Source: CAZUZS01 sp964624795 (GTDB taxonomy: Bacteria > Calditrichota > Calditrichia > RBG-13-44-9). Taken from it: DNA of 47,007 bases. Both the position numbers and the translations under genes were made by a program. The notes beneath the pieces are model-generated. The model made no database searches. It was not told the origin of the DNA and was given only the letters and a program-made list of their open reading frames with translations. Shown here piece after piece: positions 26,076 to 36,022 of this stretch (its first letter is position 1; every line of letters starts with the position of its first letter). The stretch spans positions 1 through 47,007 of the forward strand of contig CAZUZS010000034.1 in NCBI GenBank assembly GCA_964624795.1. Reading direction: 5' to 3'.

Positions 26076-27404
26076 ATGGAACCATTGCCAAAGGTAGATA
26101 TTGCTCCGGCACAAGGAAGACTGGGAATATTAACACCGGGAATGGGCGCGGTTTCGACTACCTTTATGGCGGGCGTTATTGCAATACGCAAAGGCATTTC
26201 CAAACCCATAGGTTCTCTTACTCAAATGGGCACTATTCGCCTGGGAAAACGCACCGAGAGCCGGGTCCCCATGATTAAGGAATTTGTGCCGCTGTCAGAA
26301 TTAAACGACATCGTTTTTGGCGGATGGGATATATTTGAGGACGATGCTTACCAGTCGGCGCTCAACGCCGGTGTTCTGGATAAAACTCTGCTGGATCAGA
26401 TTCGCCCCGAACTTGAAGCAATAAAACCAATGAAAGGTGTTTTCAGCAAAGAGTATGTCAAAAAGCTGGATGGTCGCTATATTAAATCGGCGAAGACCAA
26501 GTGGGACTACGCGCAGATGCTGATGGACGATATGCAGAAGTTCCAGGAGGAAAACAAGGTGGACCGCCTGGCAGCAGTATGGTGCGGGAGCACAGAGATT
26601 TTCCTCAAACCGGAAGCCGTGCATCAGAGCCTCGAGTCATTTGAAAAGGGCCTCAGAGAAAATCACCCGGCGATAGCACCCAGTATGATTTACGCCTACG
26701 CCGCTCTAAAATTGGGAATCCCGTATGCGAACGGCGCGCCGAATTTAAGCACCGATATTCCTGCCATGTATGAACTCGCGAAGGAGACAAGTACTCCTAT
26801 CTGCGGTAAGGATTTTAAAACTGGTCAGACGCTGATGAAAACGATCCTTGCCCCCGGCTTGAAAGCACGGCTCATTGGATTGAACGGCTGGTTTTCGACA
26901 AACATTCTGGGTAACCGGGATGGAGAGGTTCTGGACGATCCGGAATCATTCAAGACCAAAGAGGAGAGCAAGCTCTCGGTGCTGGAGCACATCCTGCAGC
27001 CGGATGTTTATCCCGAGCTTTATAAGGATTTTTATCATAAGGTTCGTATCAACTATTATCCACCGCGGGGCGACAACAAAGAGGGTTGGGATAATGTTGA
27101 TATCTTTGGCTGGCTGGGTTACCCCATGCAAATTAAGATCGATTTTCTGTGCAGGGACAGCATTCTGGCAGCACCCATTGTCTTGGACCTGGCCCTGTTT
27201 ATGGATCTCGCCAAGCGCGCCAAATTTTCAGGTATCCAGGAATGGCTTTCTTTCTATTTTAAAAGCCCCATGCATCTTCCCGATCTCTACCCGGAGCATG
27301 ATCTATTCATTCAGCAGATGAAATTGAAAAACACGCTTCGCTATATGATGGGCGAAGAACAGATCACTCACCTGGGTGCCGACTACTACGAATATTATCG
27401 CTAA
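26076..27404 (+). CDS. Inositol-3-phosphate synthase
   Basis: The protein is 442 residues when started at ATG 26076 with AAGGAG six bases before. An upstream TTG would add 13 residues. It has a Rossmann-type NAD-binding N-terminus (LGILTPGMGAVSTTFMAG), then the family hallmarks NGAPNLSTDIPAM and CGKDFKTGQTLMKT, and the LNGWFSTNILGNRDG segment. The enzyme converts glucose-6-phosphate to 1D-myo-inositol 3-phosphate through an NAD-dependent oxidation, aldol cyclisation and reduction. Beside a CDP-alcohol phosphatidyltransferase, it most likely supplies inositol phosphate for phospholipid headgroups. A long perfect hairpin ends the gene. Confidence 0.94.
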   Translation: MEPLPKVDIAPAQGRLGILTPGMGAVSTTFMAGVIAIRKGISKPIGSLTQMGTIRLGKRTESRVPMIKEFVPLSELNDIVFGGWDIFEDDAYQSALNAGVLDKTLLDQIRPELEAIKPMKGVFSKEYVKKLDGRYIKSAKTKWDYAQMLMDDMQKFQEENKVDRLAAVWCGSTEIFLKPEAVHQSLESFEKGLRENHPAIAPSMIYAYAALKLGIPYANGAPNLSTDIPAMYELAKETSTPICGKDFKTGQTLMKTILAPGLKARLIGLNGWFSTNILGNRDGEVLDDPESFKTKEESKLSVLEHILQPDVYPELYKDFYHKVRINYYPPRGDNKEGWDNVDIFGWLGYPMQIKIDFLCRDSILAAPIVLDLALFMDLAKRAKFSGIQEWLSFYFKSPMHLPDLYPEHDLFIQQMKLKNTLRYMMGEEQITHLGADYYEYYR

Positions 27405-27429
27405 AATTTTAGGGTGTAGAAGAACTCTT

Positions 27430-27469
27430 ATATTTTCTCCCGTTTCCGCTTTGAAACGGGAGAAAATAT
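27430..27469 (+). terminator. Terminator-like perfect hairpin after inositol-3-phosphate synthase
   Basis: A 17-base perfect inverted repeat with loop CGCTTT: the left arm ATATTTTCTCCCGTTTC pairs with 27453-27469. It begins 26 bases after the stop. The U-rich base of the stem can act as the termination tract. Confidence 0.75.
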
Positions 27470-27546
27470 TTCTATCATGGAGGAAATAGAGTGCACCCCG
27501 AAAGCCGCGCACCCATATTTTTCAAATTTAACATTGCAGGCCATGG

Positions 27547-28887
27547 ATGTCATCCGATAAATCACCGCTAAAAGAGATTCTCAAAACCTCTCTGCCGGCG
27601 GTAGTTGACCTTTCATCTCAAACCATCACCTGGCTTGTGGAGGCCATCTTCATTGGGCACATCTCCGCGGCTGCTTTGGCGGGCGTCGGAATCTCGCTTC
27701 AGATTGTGTTACTGACTTTTGCCATTGTGTTGACATTTGTGATGGGGTCTTCGATAATTATCCTGCGCTACTTGGGTGCAAAAGATAGCTGGAACGCCAA
27801 CCATGTGCTGGGTCAGGCGCTGATGATCGGCACTCTTATGTCGGTGATAATCGGTTTGGTATGGTATTTTGGCGGCACTCAGGTTATGCTGCTCATTCGA
27901 GAGGATGAGCCAATTGCCCGCCAGTTTGGCTCCCAGTGGCTTAAAACAGCCTCATATTTTGCGCCTATCTTTATCGTCAATTTTATTGCTCTTGGTATTA
28001 TGCGAATGGCGGGCGACACCATGATTACCATGAAGGTGAATATCCTGACCAATGTGATTCACCTTGCACTGCTGCCGTTTCTCGTTTTCGGAATTATGGG
28101 TTTCCCCCGCCTGGAGGCCCGTGGCGCAGCGCTGGCGGTTGGGATCGGCCACTCGGTCGGCTTCAGTTTTACGATTTATTATCTGCGAAGCCGAAAATCA
28201 GTTTTGTTCCTCTCTTTCAGAGAATATGCCACTCCCAATTTTGAAACCTTTAAACGCTTGTTCCGGCTGGGAATTCCCACAACCGTTGAACAGTTAGTAT
28301 GGGCGGTCGGTCAGCTTATATTGAGTTTTTTTGCAGCCCGAATGGGGATTATTCCGCTTGCTGTTCACCAGGTATTCCTGCGCATACAATCGGTGCTGAC
28401 AATGGCGTTCCAGGGATTTGGCCTGGCATCTATGACGCTGGTTGGCAAAAATCTTGGTGCGGATGAGGAATTCCGGGCGCTGCATACCGGCCGCCTGGCG
28501 GGCCGGGTGGCGTTGATCGCGGCAATTATTGTGGCATTGCTGCTGCTGGTTTTCCATAAATACATAATGGCTGCATTTACTTCGAACCAGCAAGTCATTA
28601 TATATGGAAGCAGCGTAATTCTTGCGCTTGCCATCGTCCAGGTGCCCAAAGCGGTTAATATTGTATTCTCCGGAAACCTGCGGGGCGGAGCCGACCTGGC
28701 TTGGCTAATGTGGCTGGCAATCGCCAGCGTCCTGGTTTTTGAGACAGTTGGCGCGTATATCTCAGCATTTGTGTTAAATTTTGGATTGGCGGGGCTGTGG
28801 CTCATTCAGGCCGCCGACGAAAGCGTCCGCTTCACCTTTAATTATTATCGGTTCAAAGGCAAGAAGTGGAAAATTCTCAAAATTTAA
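27547..28887 (+). CDS. MATE family efflux transporter
   Basis: The 446-residue, 12-helix inner-membrane protein shows the MATE pattern: LPAVVDLSSQTITWLVEAIFIGHISAAALAGV near the N-terminus, RYLGAKD in the first loop, then a second homologous half beginning near RLFRLGIPTTVEQLVWAVGQLILSFFAARMG. MATE pumps export cationic drugs or metabolites using Na+ or H+ gradients. The branch (NorM or DinF) and substrate are not clear from sequence. The ATG at 27547 has no strong ribosome site. It lies 78 bases beyond the preceding hairpin and probably has its own promoter. Confidence 0.9.
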   Translation: MSSDKSPLKEILKTSLPAVVDLSSQTITWLVEAIFIGHISAAALAGVGISLQIVLLTFAIVLTFVMGSSIIILRYLGAKDSWNANHVLGQALMIGTLMSVIIGLVWYFGGTQVMLLIREDEPIARQFGSQWLKTASYFAPIFIVNFIALGIMRMAGDTMITMKVNILTNVIHLALLPFLVFGIMGFPRLEARGAALAVGIGHSVGFSFTIYYLRSRKSVLFLSFREYATPNFETFKRLFRLGIPTTVEQLVWAVGQLILSFFAARMGIIPLAVHQVFLRIQSVLTMAFQGFGLASMTLVGKNLGADEEFRALHTGRLAGRVALIAAIIVALLLLVFHKYIMAAFTSNQQVIIYGSSVILALAIVQVPKAVNIVFSGNLRGGADLAWLMWLAIASVLVFETVGAYISAFVLNFGLAGLWLIQAADESVRFTFNYYRFKGKKWKILKI

Positions 28888-28953
28888 CGCGATCTATGGA
28901 TATTCACAGGGAATCCGTTTAAAACCAATCTTAATGGTTGAGAACAGTTTGTT

Positions 28954-29592
28954 ATGGAAACATTTCAGAAATTCATCTCATTCGAGGGAATTGATTTTTC
29001 GGGGAAAACCACGCAAATAAAGCTGTTGTTAGACAGGCTTGGGGAATATGACGTAAAACCGGTAATCGTGCGCGAACCGGGGGGTACCCCAATTTCGGAA
29101 AAAATCAGGGATATCCTGCTAAGCCCGGTTCATTCTGAAATGATTGATAAAACCGAGATCCTGCTCTACGAAGCTGCCCGATCGCAACTGGTTCACCAAA
29201 AAATAGCGCCGCTGCTCCGGGAAGGAAATTACGTGATTGCCGACCGTTATTACGATTCGACTACCGCATACCAGGGCTACGGCAGAGGGCTCAATTTGAA
29301 TGTTGTCCGGACGCTCAACCAATTTGCCACGTCCGGATTAAAACCATTTCGCGTATTTTTCATAGACATTTCCCCGGAGGAGGCCCGGAAACGCCAGATA
29401 GCAGCCGGGCATTCCCCGGACCGCCTGGAAAGCGGCGGATTAAATTTCTTTGCCAAAATCCGGAATGGGTTTCTGGAATTGTGTAAAGAAGAACCGGCTC
29501 GTTTCCTTCGCATCGAGGGAGAGGACGAACCCGGCCGGATTTTTGGAACCATCTGGAAAGAGATTGAAAAAATCTGGCTTTCGAATCTCTGA
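28954..29592 (+). CDS. tmk: Thymidylate kinase
   Basis: The 212-residue nucleoside monophosphate kinase phosphorylates dTMP to dTDP. The P-loop FEGIDFSGKTTQ spans residues 10-21. VREPGGTPISE is the base-binding DR/REPGGT motif, and ADRYYDSTTAYQGYGRG is the DRY motif and substrate loop. The LID region near ARKRQIAAGHSPDRLES carries the catalytic arginines. Length is typical. The start has only a weak GAGA upstream. It follows the MATE gene after 66 bases on the same strand. Confidence 0.95.
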   Translation: METFQKFISFEGIDFSGKTTQIKLLLDRLGEYDVKPVIVREPGGTPISEKIRDILLSPVHSEMIDKTEILLYEAARSQLVHQKIAPLLREGNYVIADRYYDSTTAYQGYGRGLNLNVVRTLNQFATSGLKPFRVFFIDISPEEARKRQIAAGHSPDRLESGGLNFFAKIRNGFLELCKEEPARFLRIEGEDEPGRIFGTIWKEIEKIWLSNL

Positions 29593-29919
29593 AGACCGGT
29601 CAATCGTGATGCGGCAATTTCTCCGGATCATTGATCTGAGCGCCGCCACCATCTTTTTCCCATAACAAATCTGCCTTCATAAGACTTCTCTGATTTTAGA
29701 ATATCTTTCCCGAATCTTCTTTACCATCCACTCAATCGTCCCCGGCAATTTTGTTTGGTACTTCCGGGCTTCTTCTATTCTGTTATTATTCTCCCACGAG
29801 GTAACAGATTCTCAAGCAAATAGTCCGGTGCCGCCGCTTATTGAGATTGCGTCTCGGGAACCGAAGTTCAATCTTTGTGTTAAAGGACGATCTGACCTAC
29901 CAAAACAGAGGTGCATTTT
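29593..29919. other. Intergenic region before the efflux operon
   Basis: About 327 bases without a convincing gene or repeat. The promoter of the TolC-adaptor-RND operon should be here. I cannot place it. Confidence 0.5.
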
Positions 29920-31503
29920 ATGCGAATAGGTTACAGCGATGCGGTTGTTTTTTGGATATTCCTTTCGGTTTTTTGTTCAACGCAGTTCACAGGCGCGCAG
30001 ACACAACCCAATCCTGACAGTGCACTGGTTGAAATTCTCCATAAAATCGAAGGCACACCATTGACGCTTCAACAGGCAATTGAAAGTGGTTCCCGGAATG
30101 CCACATCCGTCGGGATGGCTAAGGCTGCTTATTCGGCAGCCCGTGGTGCCGCACGGCATGAGCGGGGCTTTTTCGATCCTGAGTTCTTCTTCAATTTAAA
30201 TTATCTGGACCAGGAAGAGCCCACTGCATCATTTTTTGCCGGCAGCCCCACGCTGATTACCAAACAGACTACTTCCAGCACCGGCCTGCGAATGAATCTG
30301 CCAATAGGGACGGAGCTGGAATTATCGGTAAATACGGTGCGGCTGAAAACCAACAGCCTGTTTGCATTCCTGAATCCGGAGTACGATGCATTTGGATCGC
30401 TCAGCCTTCGTCAGCCGCTATTGGGCGGATTTGCCGCAAGTGCGCGGAAGCGGCTTGCCAGCGCCGACCGCCAACTTGAAGCGGAGCAGGCAAGATACAA
30501 CCAGCAGGTACTGGCAACCAGGGCGGAAGTGGAAAGGAACTACTGGGACCTCTACGCAGCCGTACGCGATTACGCGGTTCAGACGCTGACCCGGAATCGA
30601 GCAAAGGTCTTTCTGAAAGAGGCTGAGCTTCGGGCGCAAACCGGACTCGTGGGCCCGAACCAGGTGGCAAGCGCCCGAACATTTTTGGCCGAGCAGGAAC
30701 TTGTGCTCCTTCAAATGGACGAGCAGTTAGACCGCCTCTCAGACCAACTGGCGTCGCTGATCGGTGTCCGGCCGGAAAGCGGTGCAGTCCGTTTCATTCC
30801 GGTGGATGTTCCGCCAGGCGATTTTGCAATTGCACCTTTGGATAAATTAGTCGAGAACGCTCGCAGCAGCAATCTGGATCTGCGCGCAGCGCAAAAGGAT
30901 GTGGACGCGATCCGCGTGCTGGCCAATGCAGCTAAATGGGAAGCGCTTCCCAGTGTTGACGCAATTGGATCCATCGGGGGCAGCGGTTTGGGCGGCGTCG
31001 CGCAGCAGGTTATTTTTGGCGGCGACACACTGAGTATTCCGCCGGGCCGGACGGGCAATTTAAATGACGCACTGGGACAGGTGAGCCGACGCGATTTTCC
31101 AAGCTGGAGCGTTGGTGTGGAAATTAGTATTCCCATCGGGTTCCGCAGCGGGTTGGGAGAGAAAGACAGGCTGAACGCTCTAGAATCGGTAGCGCAACAA
31201 AAATATATTGAGGCCTCACGGCAACTAGAGGAACAAATACGGGACATTTACCGCGTGCTGTCGCATGGAAGGGCTCGCCTGAAAGCGGCACGAGAAGGTG
31301 TTGAAGCAGCACAGGAGCAGGTGCGAATTGGTCTGGTCGAGTTTCACAACGGCCAGATAACGGCATTTGAGCTGGTTCGTCTTGGGGAAGATTTTGCAAT
31401 CACGCAGCGCCGCTACTCGCAGGCGCTGGTTTTAACGGCGAAAGCAGCCGCCACACTTCGGCAACTGACCTCGGACGAAAATTCAGCAGAAGAAATTAAT
31501 TGA
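29920..31503 (+). CDS. TolC family outer membrane efflux protein
   Basis: The protein is 527 residues when started at ATG 29920, with GAGG eight bases upstream. A GTG three codons earlier is less likely. The signal peptide ends near FTGAQTQ. The two repeated outer-membrane-efflux domains (about 45-270 and 300-520) contain the long helical stretches that form the periplasmic tunnel, for example the alanine/arginine-rich segment SARKRLASADRQLEAEQARY. It is the outer-membrane duct of the tripartite pump formed with the two genes that follow (13 and 96 bases apart). The pump's substrate is unknown. Confidence 0.9.
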   Translation: MRIGYSDAVVFWIFLSVFCSTQFTGAQTQPNPDSALVEILHKIEGTPLTLQQAIESGSRNATSVGMAKAAYSAARGAARHERGFFDPEFFFNLNYLDQEEPTASFFAGSPTLITKQTTSSTGLRMNLPIGTELELSVNTVRLKTNSLFAFLNPEYDAFGSLSLRQPLLGGFAASARKRLASADRQLEAEQARYNQQVLATRAEVERNYWDLYAAVRDYAVQTLTRNRAKVFLKEAELRAQTGLVGPNQVASARTFLAEQELVLLQMDEQLDRLSDQLASLIGVRPESGAVRFIPVDVPPGDFAIAPLDKLVENARSSNLDLRAAQKDVDAIRVLANAAKWEALPSVDAIGSIGGSGLGGVAQQVIFGGDTLSIPPGRTGNLNDALGQVSRRDFPSWSVGVEISIPIGFRSGLGEKDRLNALESVAQQKYIEASRQLEEQIRDIYRVLSHGRARLKAAREGVEAAQEQVRIGLVEFHNGQITAFELVRLGEDFAITQRRYSQALVLTAKAAATLRQLTSDENSAEEIN

Positions 31504-31516
31504 AGGAGTTATCTTT

Positions 31517-32614
31517 ATGAAGATTAAAGGAAATGCATATAAATTTGCGTTTGAAGTCGGTCTGGCATTTTTCATGTTGATTTTCGCCGGACTGATTTTG
31601 ATGACGCAAGGTTGTTCCGAACAGGGAGCGGGCAAAAGCGCGTTCTCCCGCCCTCCGATGCCGGTGGAAGTTGCAGAAGCCAATGCGCAAGAGGTTGCCG
31701 ATCGCTTCGAGACGGTTGGCACATTCGAAGCAAATGAGGCGGTTACAATTGTTTCCGAGATCGATGCGACCGTCATGAGCCTTCCGTTTGAGGAAGGCAT
31801 GCACATAAAAGCCGGCCAGCTTATCGCCAAACTGGACGATTCGCAGCTTGCGGCGGAAGTTGCCCGGGCCGCCGCGCTCCGCGATCAGAGTAGGGCAACA
31901 TACGATAGAATCAAGGCAATCGTCGATCAGAAAGCTGGAACTCCACAGGATTTGGATAATGCCGCGGCGGATATGAAGGTGGCGGAAGCGAACCTGGCGC
32001 TGGCAAAGGCGCGCTTTGCCAAGACCCGCATCGTGTCTCCTTTCGATGGCCAAATTGGCATGCGCCATGTCAGTGTGGGCACCTTCCTGAGAACCGGTCA
32101 GGAAATTGCCCGGATTGCCAACCTGGATAATATTCGGGTCAGTTTCTCGGCGCCGGAGATCTATCTTGCGCAATTAAAGCGTGGCGCGGAGGTCATGGTC
32201 TCTACGCCGGCCCATGCCGATCAGCAGGTGAAAGGAAGGATCATTGGTGTTGAACCGGTTGTGGATCCCGCAACCCGCAACGGCCAGGTGGTTGCACGGG
32301 TGCCTAATCCCGGGCTGGCATTTCTTCCCGGAATGTCTGCGAATATCTCCACTGTTCTGAGCGAACGGGCAAAAGCCATAACCATTCCCAACGAAGCCGT
32401 GTTTGCCAGCGGAAATCAATCTTTTGTATATGTGGTGAAAAAGGACAGCACCGTTTCGCAGGTCGCTGTTACGCTTGGAACACAATTGGCCGATGTGGTG
32501 GAAATTGTGAATGGGCTTGCCCCGGGATCGACGGTTGTGCGGGCCGGTCATCAAAAGCTGTTTGATGGAGCCAGGGTGATGCCGATAGTCACCCGCCAAT
32601 CCGCGGCTAATTGA
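31517..32614 (+). CDS. RND efflux periplasmic adaptor subunit
   Basis: In this 365-residue membrane fusion protein, residues 10-33 form a signal segment ending in MTQGC. The cysteine could be lipid-modified, but the box is imperfect. A lipoyl half (FEEGMHIKAGQLIAKLDDSQL), a short coiled-coil hairpin (about 112-160), the second lipoyl half (IVSPFDGQIGMRHVSVGTFL) and beta-barrel and membrane-proximal domains follow. It links the inner-membrane RND pump to TolC. AAGGAG precedes the ATG. The compact hairpin suggests the MdtA/AcrA-like subgroup. Confidence 0.92.
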   Translation: MKIKGNAYKFAFEVGLAFFMLIFAGLILMTQGCSEQGAGKSAFSRPPMPVEVAEANAQEVADRFETVGTFEANEAVTIVSEIDATVMSLPFEEGMHIKAGQLIAKLDDSQLAAEVARAAALRDQSRATYDRIKAIVDQKAGTPQDLDNAAADMKVAEANLALAKARFAKTRIVSPFDGQIGMRHVSVGTFLRTGQEIARIANLDNIRVSFSAPEIYLAQLKRGAEVMVSTPAHADQQVKGRIIGVEPVVDPATRNGQVVARVPNPGLAFLPGMSANISTVLSERAKAITIPNEAVFASGNQSFVYVVKKDSTVSQVAVTLGTQLADVVEIVNGLAPGSTVVRAGHQKLFDGARVMPIVTRQSAAN

Positions 32615-32710
32615 AAATACCACGTTTCTTATTATATAATTTGCTGCTCCCGGCTGTTTGCAGGGGCAGCTATCCGCAAAGAAAGTCCAATCCTTGGCTG
32701 AGGAAAAACA

Positions 32711-35700
32711 ATGAAAATTAGTCATATATCAATTCAACGACCCGTTTTCGCAACGGTCATGAGCTTGACGATCATACTCTTTGGGATCATTTCTTTCACG
32801 CGGCTGCCGGTGCGTGAATTCCCGGATATCGATCCGCCAATAATTTCGATTACGACACTCTATCGGGGCGCCAGCTCCAGTGTCGTGGAAACCGAAATCA
32901 CCGATGTGCTGGAAGAACAGTTCGCTACGCTGGAAGGAATAAAAACAATTACCTCATCCAGCCGGGAGGGCGGTTCGGTAATTACCATCGAGTTCGAATT
33001 GAACCGCGATGTGAACGAAGCCGCCAACGATGTCCGCGACCGGGTGTCACGAATCCGGGGAACTCTGCCCCAGGAAATAGACGACCCGGTTATCTCCAAG
33101 GTGGATGCGAACGCTCAGCCGATCGTGTGGCTGGCGCTGTCCAGCAAAACGCGCTCCACGCTTGAACTGTCGGATTTCGCAGAGCGGGTGATGAAAGAGA
33201 AAATCCAACGTCTTCCGGGGGTGGGTTCGGTATTTATTGGCGGTCAGCGACGCTATGCCATGCGCGTCTGGCTGGATCCGCTTCGAATGGCATCCTATAA
33301 AATCACCGCACCGGAAGTAGAAGCTGCAATCCGAAACGAAAATGCGGAAATCCCCGGTGGAAGGGTTGAGGGCAACCAGCGCGAATTTTCTGTTCGAACC
33401 AGGGGCGAATTGAGTAAACCGGAAGAGTTCGGTGCAATTATCGTATCGCAAAAGGGTGACGATATGGTGCGGCTGCGTGATGTAGCCGATGTGGAGGTTG
33501 GTGCGGAAAACGACCGCACTGTTGCCCGCTGGAATGGAGAACCGGCGGTTGGCCTCGGCATCGTCAAGCAATCCAAATCGAATACAGTGGATGTTGCAAG
33601 GGAAATTCATGCTGCAATCCCGGAATTAACCAAACTGTTGCCGGATGGCGTGGATCTTGTTGTCGCTTTTGACAGTTCTCAATTCATCCAGGAGTCTATC
33701 TCGGAGGTTCAGCAGACCTTGCTCATTGCGTTGGCCCTGGTGGTGCTGGTAGTGCTGGCTTTTCTGAAAAGTTTCCGCGCCACGGTGATTCCCACCCTGG
33801 CAATCCCGATATCGATCATCGGTACCCTGACCGCGATCTATTTTTTCGGATTCACCATAAACATTCTCACGCTTTTGGGATTTGTCCTGGCTATCGGGCT
33901 GGTGGTCGACGATGCAATTGTGGTGCTGGAAAATGTTTACCGCCACATGGAATTGGGGAAATCCCGCTGGCAGGCGGCGATTGACGGCAGCAAGGAAATC
34001 GGGTTTGCGATTGTATCAACAACCATCGCCCTGGTGGCAGTGTTTGTGCCGCTGGCATTTTTAACCGGGAACGTGGGAAGGCTGTTCAATGAGTTCGGAG
34101 TTGCGGTTGCTGTCGCGGTGCTGATTTCCGGGTTCGTTGCGCTTACATTGACCCCCATGTTGTCATCGCAGATTCTCCGGCCGCTGCATGGCGTCGGCAA
34201 AGGGTGGGCTTCACGCTCGTTCGACGCCTTCTTTGAAAAATTGAATCTCGTTTATGATCATTCGTTGAGGTTAGCATTGCGCCATCGAATTCTCATGGTC
34301 ACTGGCGGAATCGTTCTGCTGGCGGCAGCGTTCGTCATTTTCAAATTTTTGCCCAGTGAGCTGGTGCCAATCGAAGACCGGGGAGTTGCGTTCGGGATTG
34401 TGATCGCCCCGGAGGGAGCCACGCTTGATTACACCGATCATTATGTGCGGCAGATAGAAAATCGGCTGCTGGCGCTTCCTGAACTGCAGGGGCTTTTCAC
34501 TGCGACCGGTCTGAGCGCCGGCGGCCCCGGCAGTGTGACCAACAGTTTTATGTTTCTGAATCTGAAACCACGCAGCCAACGGAAAAAGTCGCAGCAGCAA
34601 ATCGTGCAGGAGCTCTTTCCGCAATTGATGGCTATTCCCGGTGTCCTCGCCTTTGTCATTAATCCCCCCAGTCTCGGCGCAAGCTTTTCCTCAAGCCCGG
34701 TAGAATATGTTTTGCAGGGAGACAATTACGCCGACCTCAACAATGCCGTACACAGCATGATGGGAGAGGCATCCAAGCTGGGTTACCTGATCAATATGGA
34801 CACCGACCTCCGGTTGAACAAACCGCAGCTCGATATCAACATCGACCGCGAGCGGGCCTCGGGATTGGGCCTGTCGGTGAGCGAGATAGGCTCCACCCTG
34901 GAAACGCTCCTGGGAGGTCGCAAGGTCACCGATTTCAAACGCGGCACCAAGCAGTATGATGTTATTTTACAGATGCGGCCAAAATCCCGCGCTACCCCGG
35001 ACGTCATCCGCAACATTTATGTTCGCGGCAGCGGCGGGCTGGTGCAGCTTGCCAATGTTGTGAAAGTTCAAAAAACGGTTGCGCCCAAGGAGTTGAACCA
35101 TTACAACCGCATTCGCTCGGCGACCATTACCGCCAGTCTTATTCCGGGGGTGACTTTAGGGAAAGCGCTGGATGACCTGGATCATATCGCCCGGAGCAAG
35201 CTGCCTTCAACGATTAAGCACGAATATGCGGGTCAATCGCTGGAATACAAAACATCCAGCTCCGCTCTCTACCTGATGTTCCTCCTGGCACTGGTCTTTA
35301 TTTACCTGGTGCTTTCCGCACAATTTGAAAGCTTTGTTCACCCGTTTACCATCCTATTGTCCGTTCCGCTGGCGGTATTTGGAGCATTATTTACCCTGTT
35401 TCTCTTCGGACAGAGTCTGAACATCTACTCTCAAATTGGGTTGATCATGCTCATTGGGTTGGTAACAAAAAATTCAATCCTGATCGTCGAATTCGCCAAC
35501 CAGCAACGGGCGCGGGGTCTCGGGCTGTTTGATGCGGTGGTTGAAGCGGCCACAATTCGTCTCCGGCCTATTCTTATGACCTCCTTTGCGACCATTTTCG
35601 GCATCCTGCCGATTGCCATCGGTCTTGGTGCCGGTGCTGAATCGCGGCGTCCACTTGGTCTGGTTGTAGTGGGTGGAATGTTTTTCTCAACATTCCTGAC

Positions 35701-35827
35701 GCTGGTGATCGTGCCGGTCGTTTATACGCTCCTTGTGCGAAGTACAGATGCTAAGGAATTGTCGGATGATAAGACTTCTCCGGCGGGCGAGGAAATTCCT
35801 GCCCAGCCGGAGGGTGCTCAGGTTTAG
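32711..35827 (+). CDS. RND efflux transporter permease (HAE1/AcrB-MdtB type)
   Basis: The 1038-residue inner-membrane pump has the RND start ISHISIQRPVFATVMSL, the proton-relay aspartate pair in GLVVDDAIVVLENVYRHME (about 395-412), and the relay lysine in GLVTKNSILIVEFANQQ in the second half. Two large periplasmic porter/docking loops carry segments such as SVFIGGQRRYAMRVWLDP. The presence of D-D and K, and absence of metal-RND signatures, indicates a proton-driven multidrug or hydrophobe exporter. The short C-terminal tail is rich in acidic residues and proline. It is the last gene of the tripartite operon. Confidence 0.94.
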   Translation: MKISHISIQRPVFATVMSLTIILFGIISFTRLPVREFPDIDPPIISITTLYRGASSSVVETEITDVLEEQFATLEGIKTITSSSREGGSVITIEFELNRDVNEAANDVRDRVSRIRGTLPQEIDDPVISKVDANAQPIVWLALSSKTRSTLELSDFAERVMKEKIQRLPGVGSVFIGGQRRYAMRVWLDPLRMASYKITAPEVEAAIRNENAEIPGGRVEGNQREFSVRTRGELSKPEEFGAIIVSQKGDDMVRLRDVADVEVGAENDRTVARWNGEPAVGLGIVKQSKSNTVDVAREIHAAIPELTKLLPDGVDLVVAFDSSQFIQESISEVQQTLLIALALVVLVVLAFLKSFRATVIPTLAIPISIIGTLTAIYFFGFTINILTLLGFVLAIGLVVDDAIVVLENVYRHMELGKSRWQAAIDGSKEIGFAIVSTTIALVAVFVPLAFLTGNVGRLFNEFGVAVAVAVLISGFVALTLTPMLSSQILRPLHGVGKGWASRSFDAFFEKLNLVYDHSLRLALRHRILMVTGGIVLLAAAFVIFKFLPSELVPIEDRGVAFGIVIAPEGATLDYTDHYVRQIENRLLALPELQGLFTATGLSAGGPGSVTNSFMFLNLKPRSQRKKSQQQIVQELFPQLMAIPGVLAFVINPPSLGASFSSSPVEYVLQGDNYADLNNAVHSMMGEASKLGYLINMDTDLRLNKPQLDINIDRERASGLGLSVSEIGSTLETLLGGRKVTDFKRGTKQYDVILQMRPKSRATPDVIRNIYVRGSGGLVQLANVVKVQKTVAPKELNHYNRIRSATITASLIPGVTLGKALDDLDHIARSKLPSTIKHEYAGQSLEYKTSSSALYLMFLLALVFIYLVLSAQFESFVHPFTILLSVPLAVFGALFTLFLFGQSLNIYSQIGLIMLIGLVTKNSILIVEFANQQRARGLGLFDAVVEAATIRLRPILMTSFATIFGILPIAIGLGAGAESRRPLGLVVVGGMFFSTFLTLVIVPVVYTLLVRSTDAKELSDDKTSPAGEEIPAQPEGAQV

Positions 35828-36022
35828 TGAAAGGCAAGAGATGGTCAGAGCGAGAGGATAAATTCCTTCTCTCGAAGCTATCGAGATTGCTATCGGTTTT
35901 GGTGCTGTTGAACTTTTTCTGCAGCATTTAATTATTATTTATTTGCAGCGGAGATTTATGGTTTAGAAAATTCATCTTCATGAGCAAAGCTACTCAATCA
36001 ATATCGGCTAACCGGAGTTGCG

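Noticed and set aside
31496..32173. 225-codon minus-strand open frame
   Set aside because: Antisense shadow of the efflux adaptor gene, which has a clear ribosome site and conserved domains.
35850..35875. CGAGAG...CTCTCG hairpin after the RND pump gene
   Set aside because: Six-base stem with no T run. Too weak to call a terminator.
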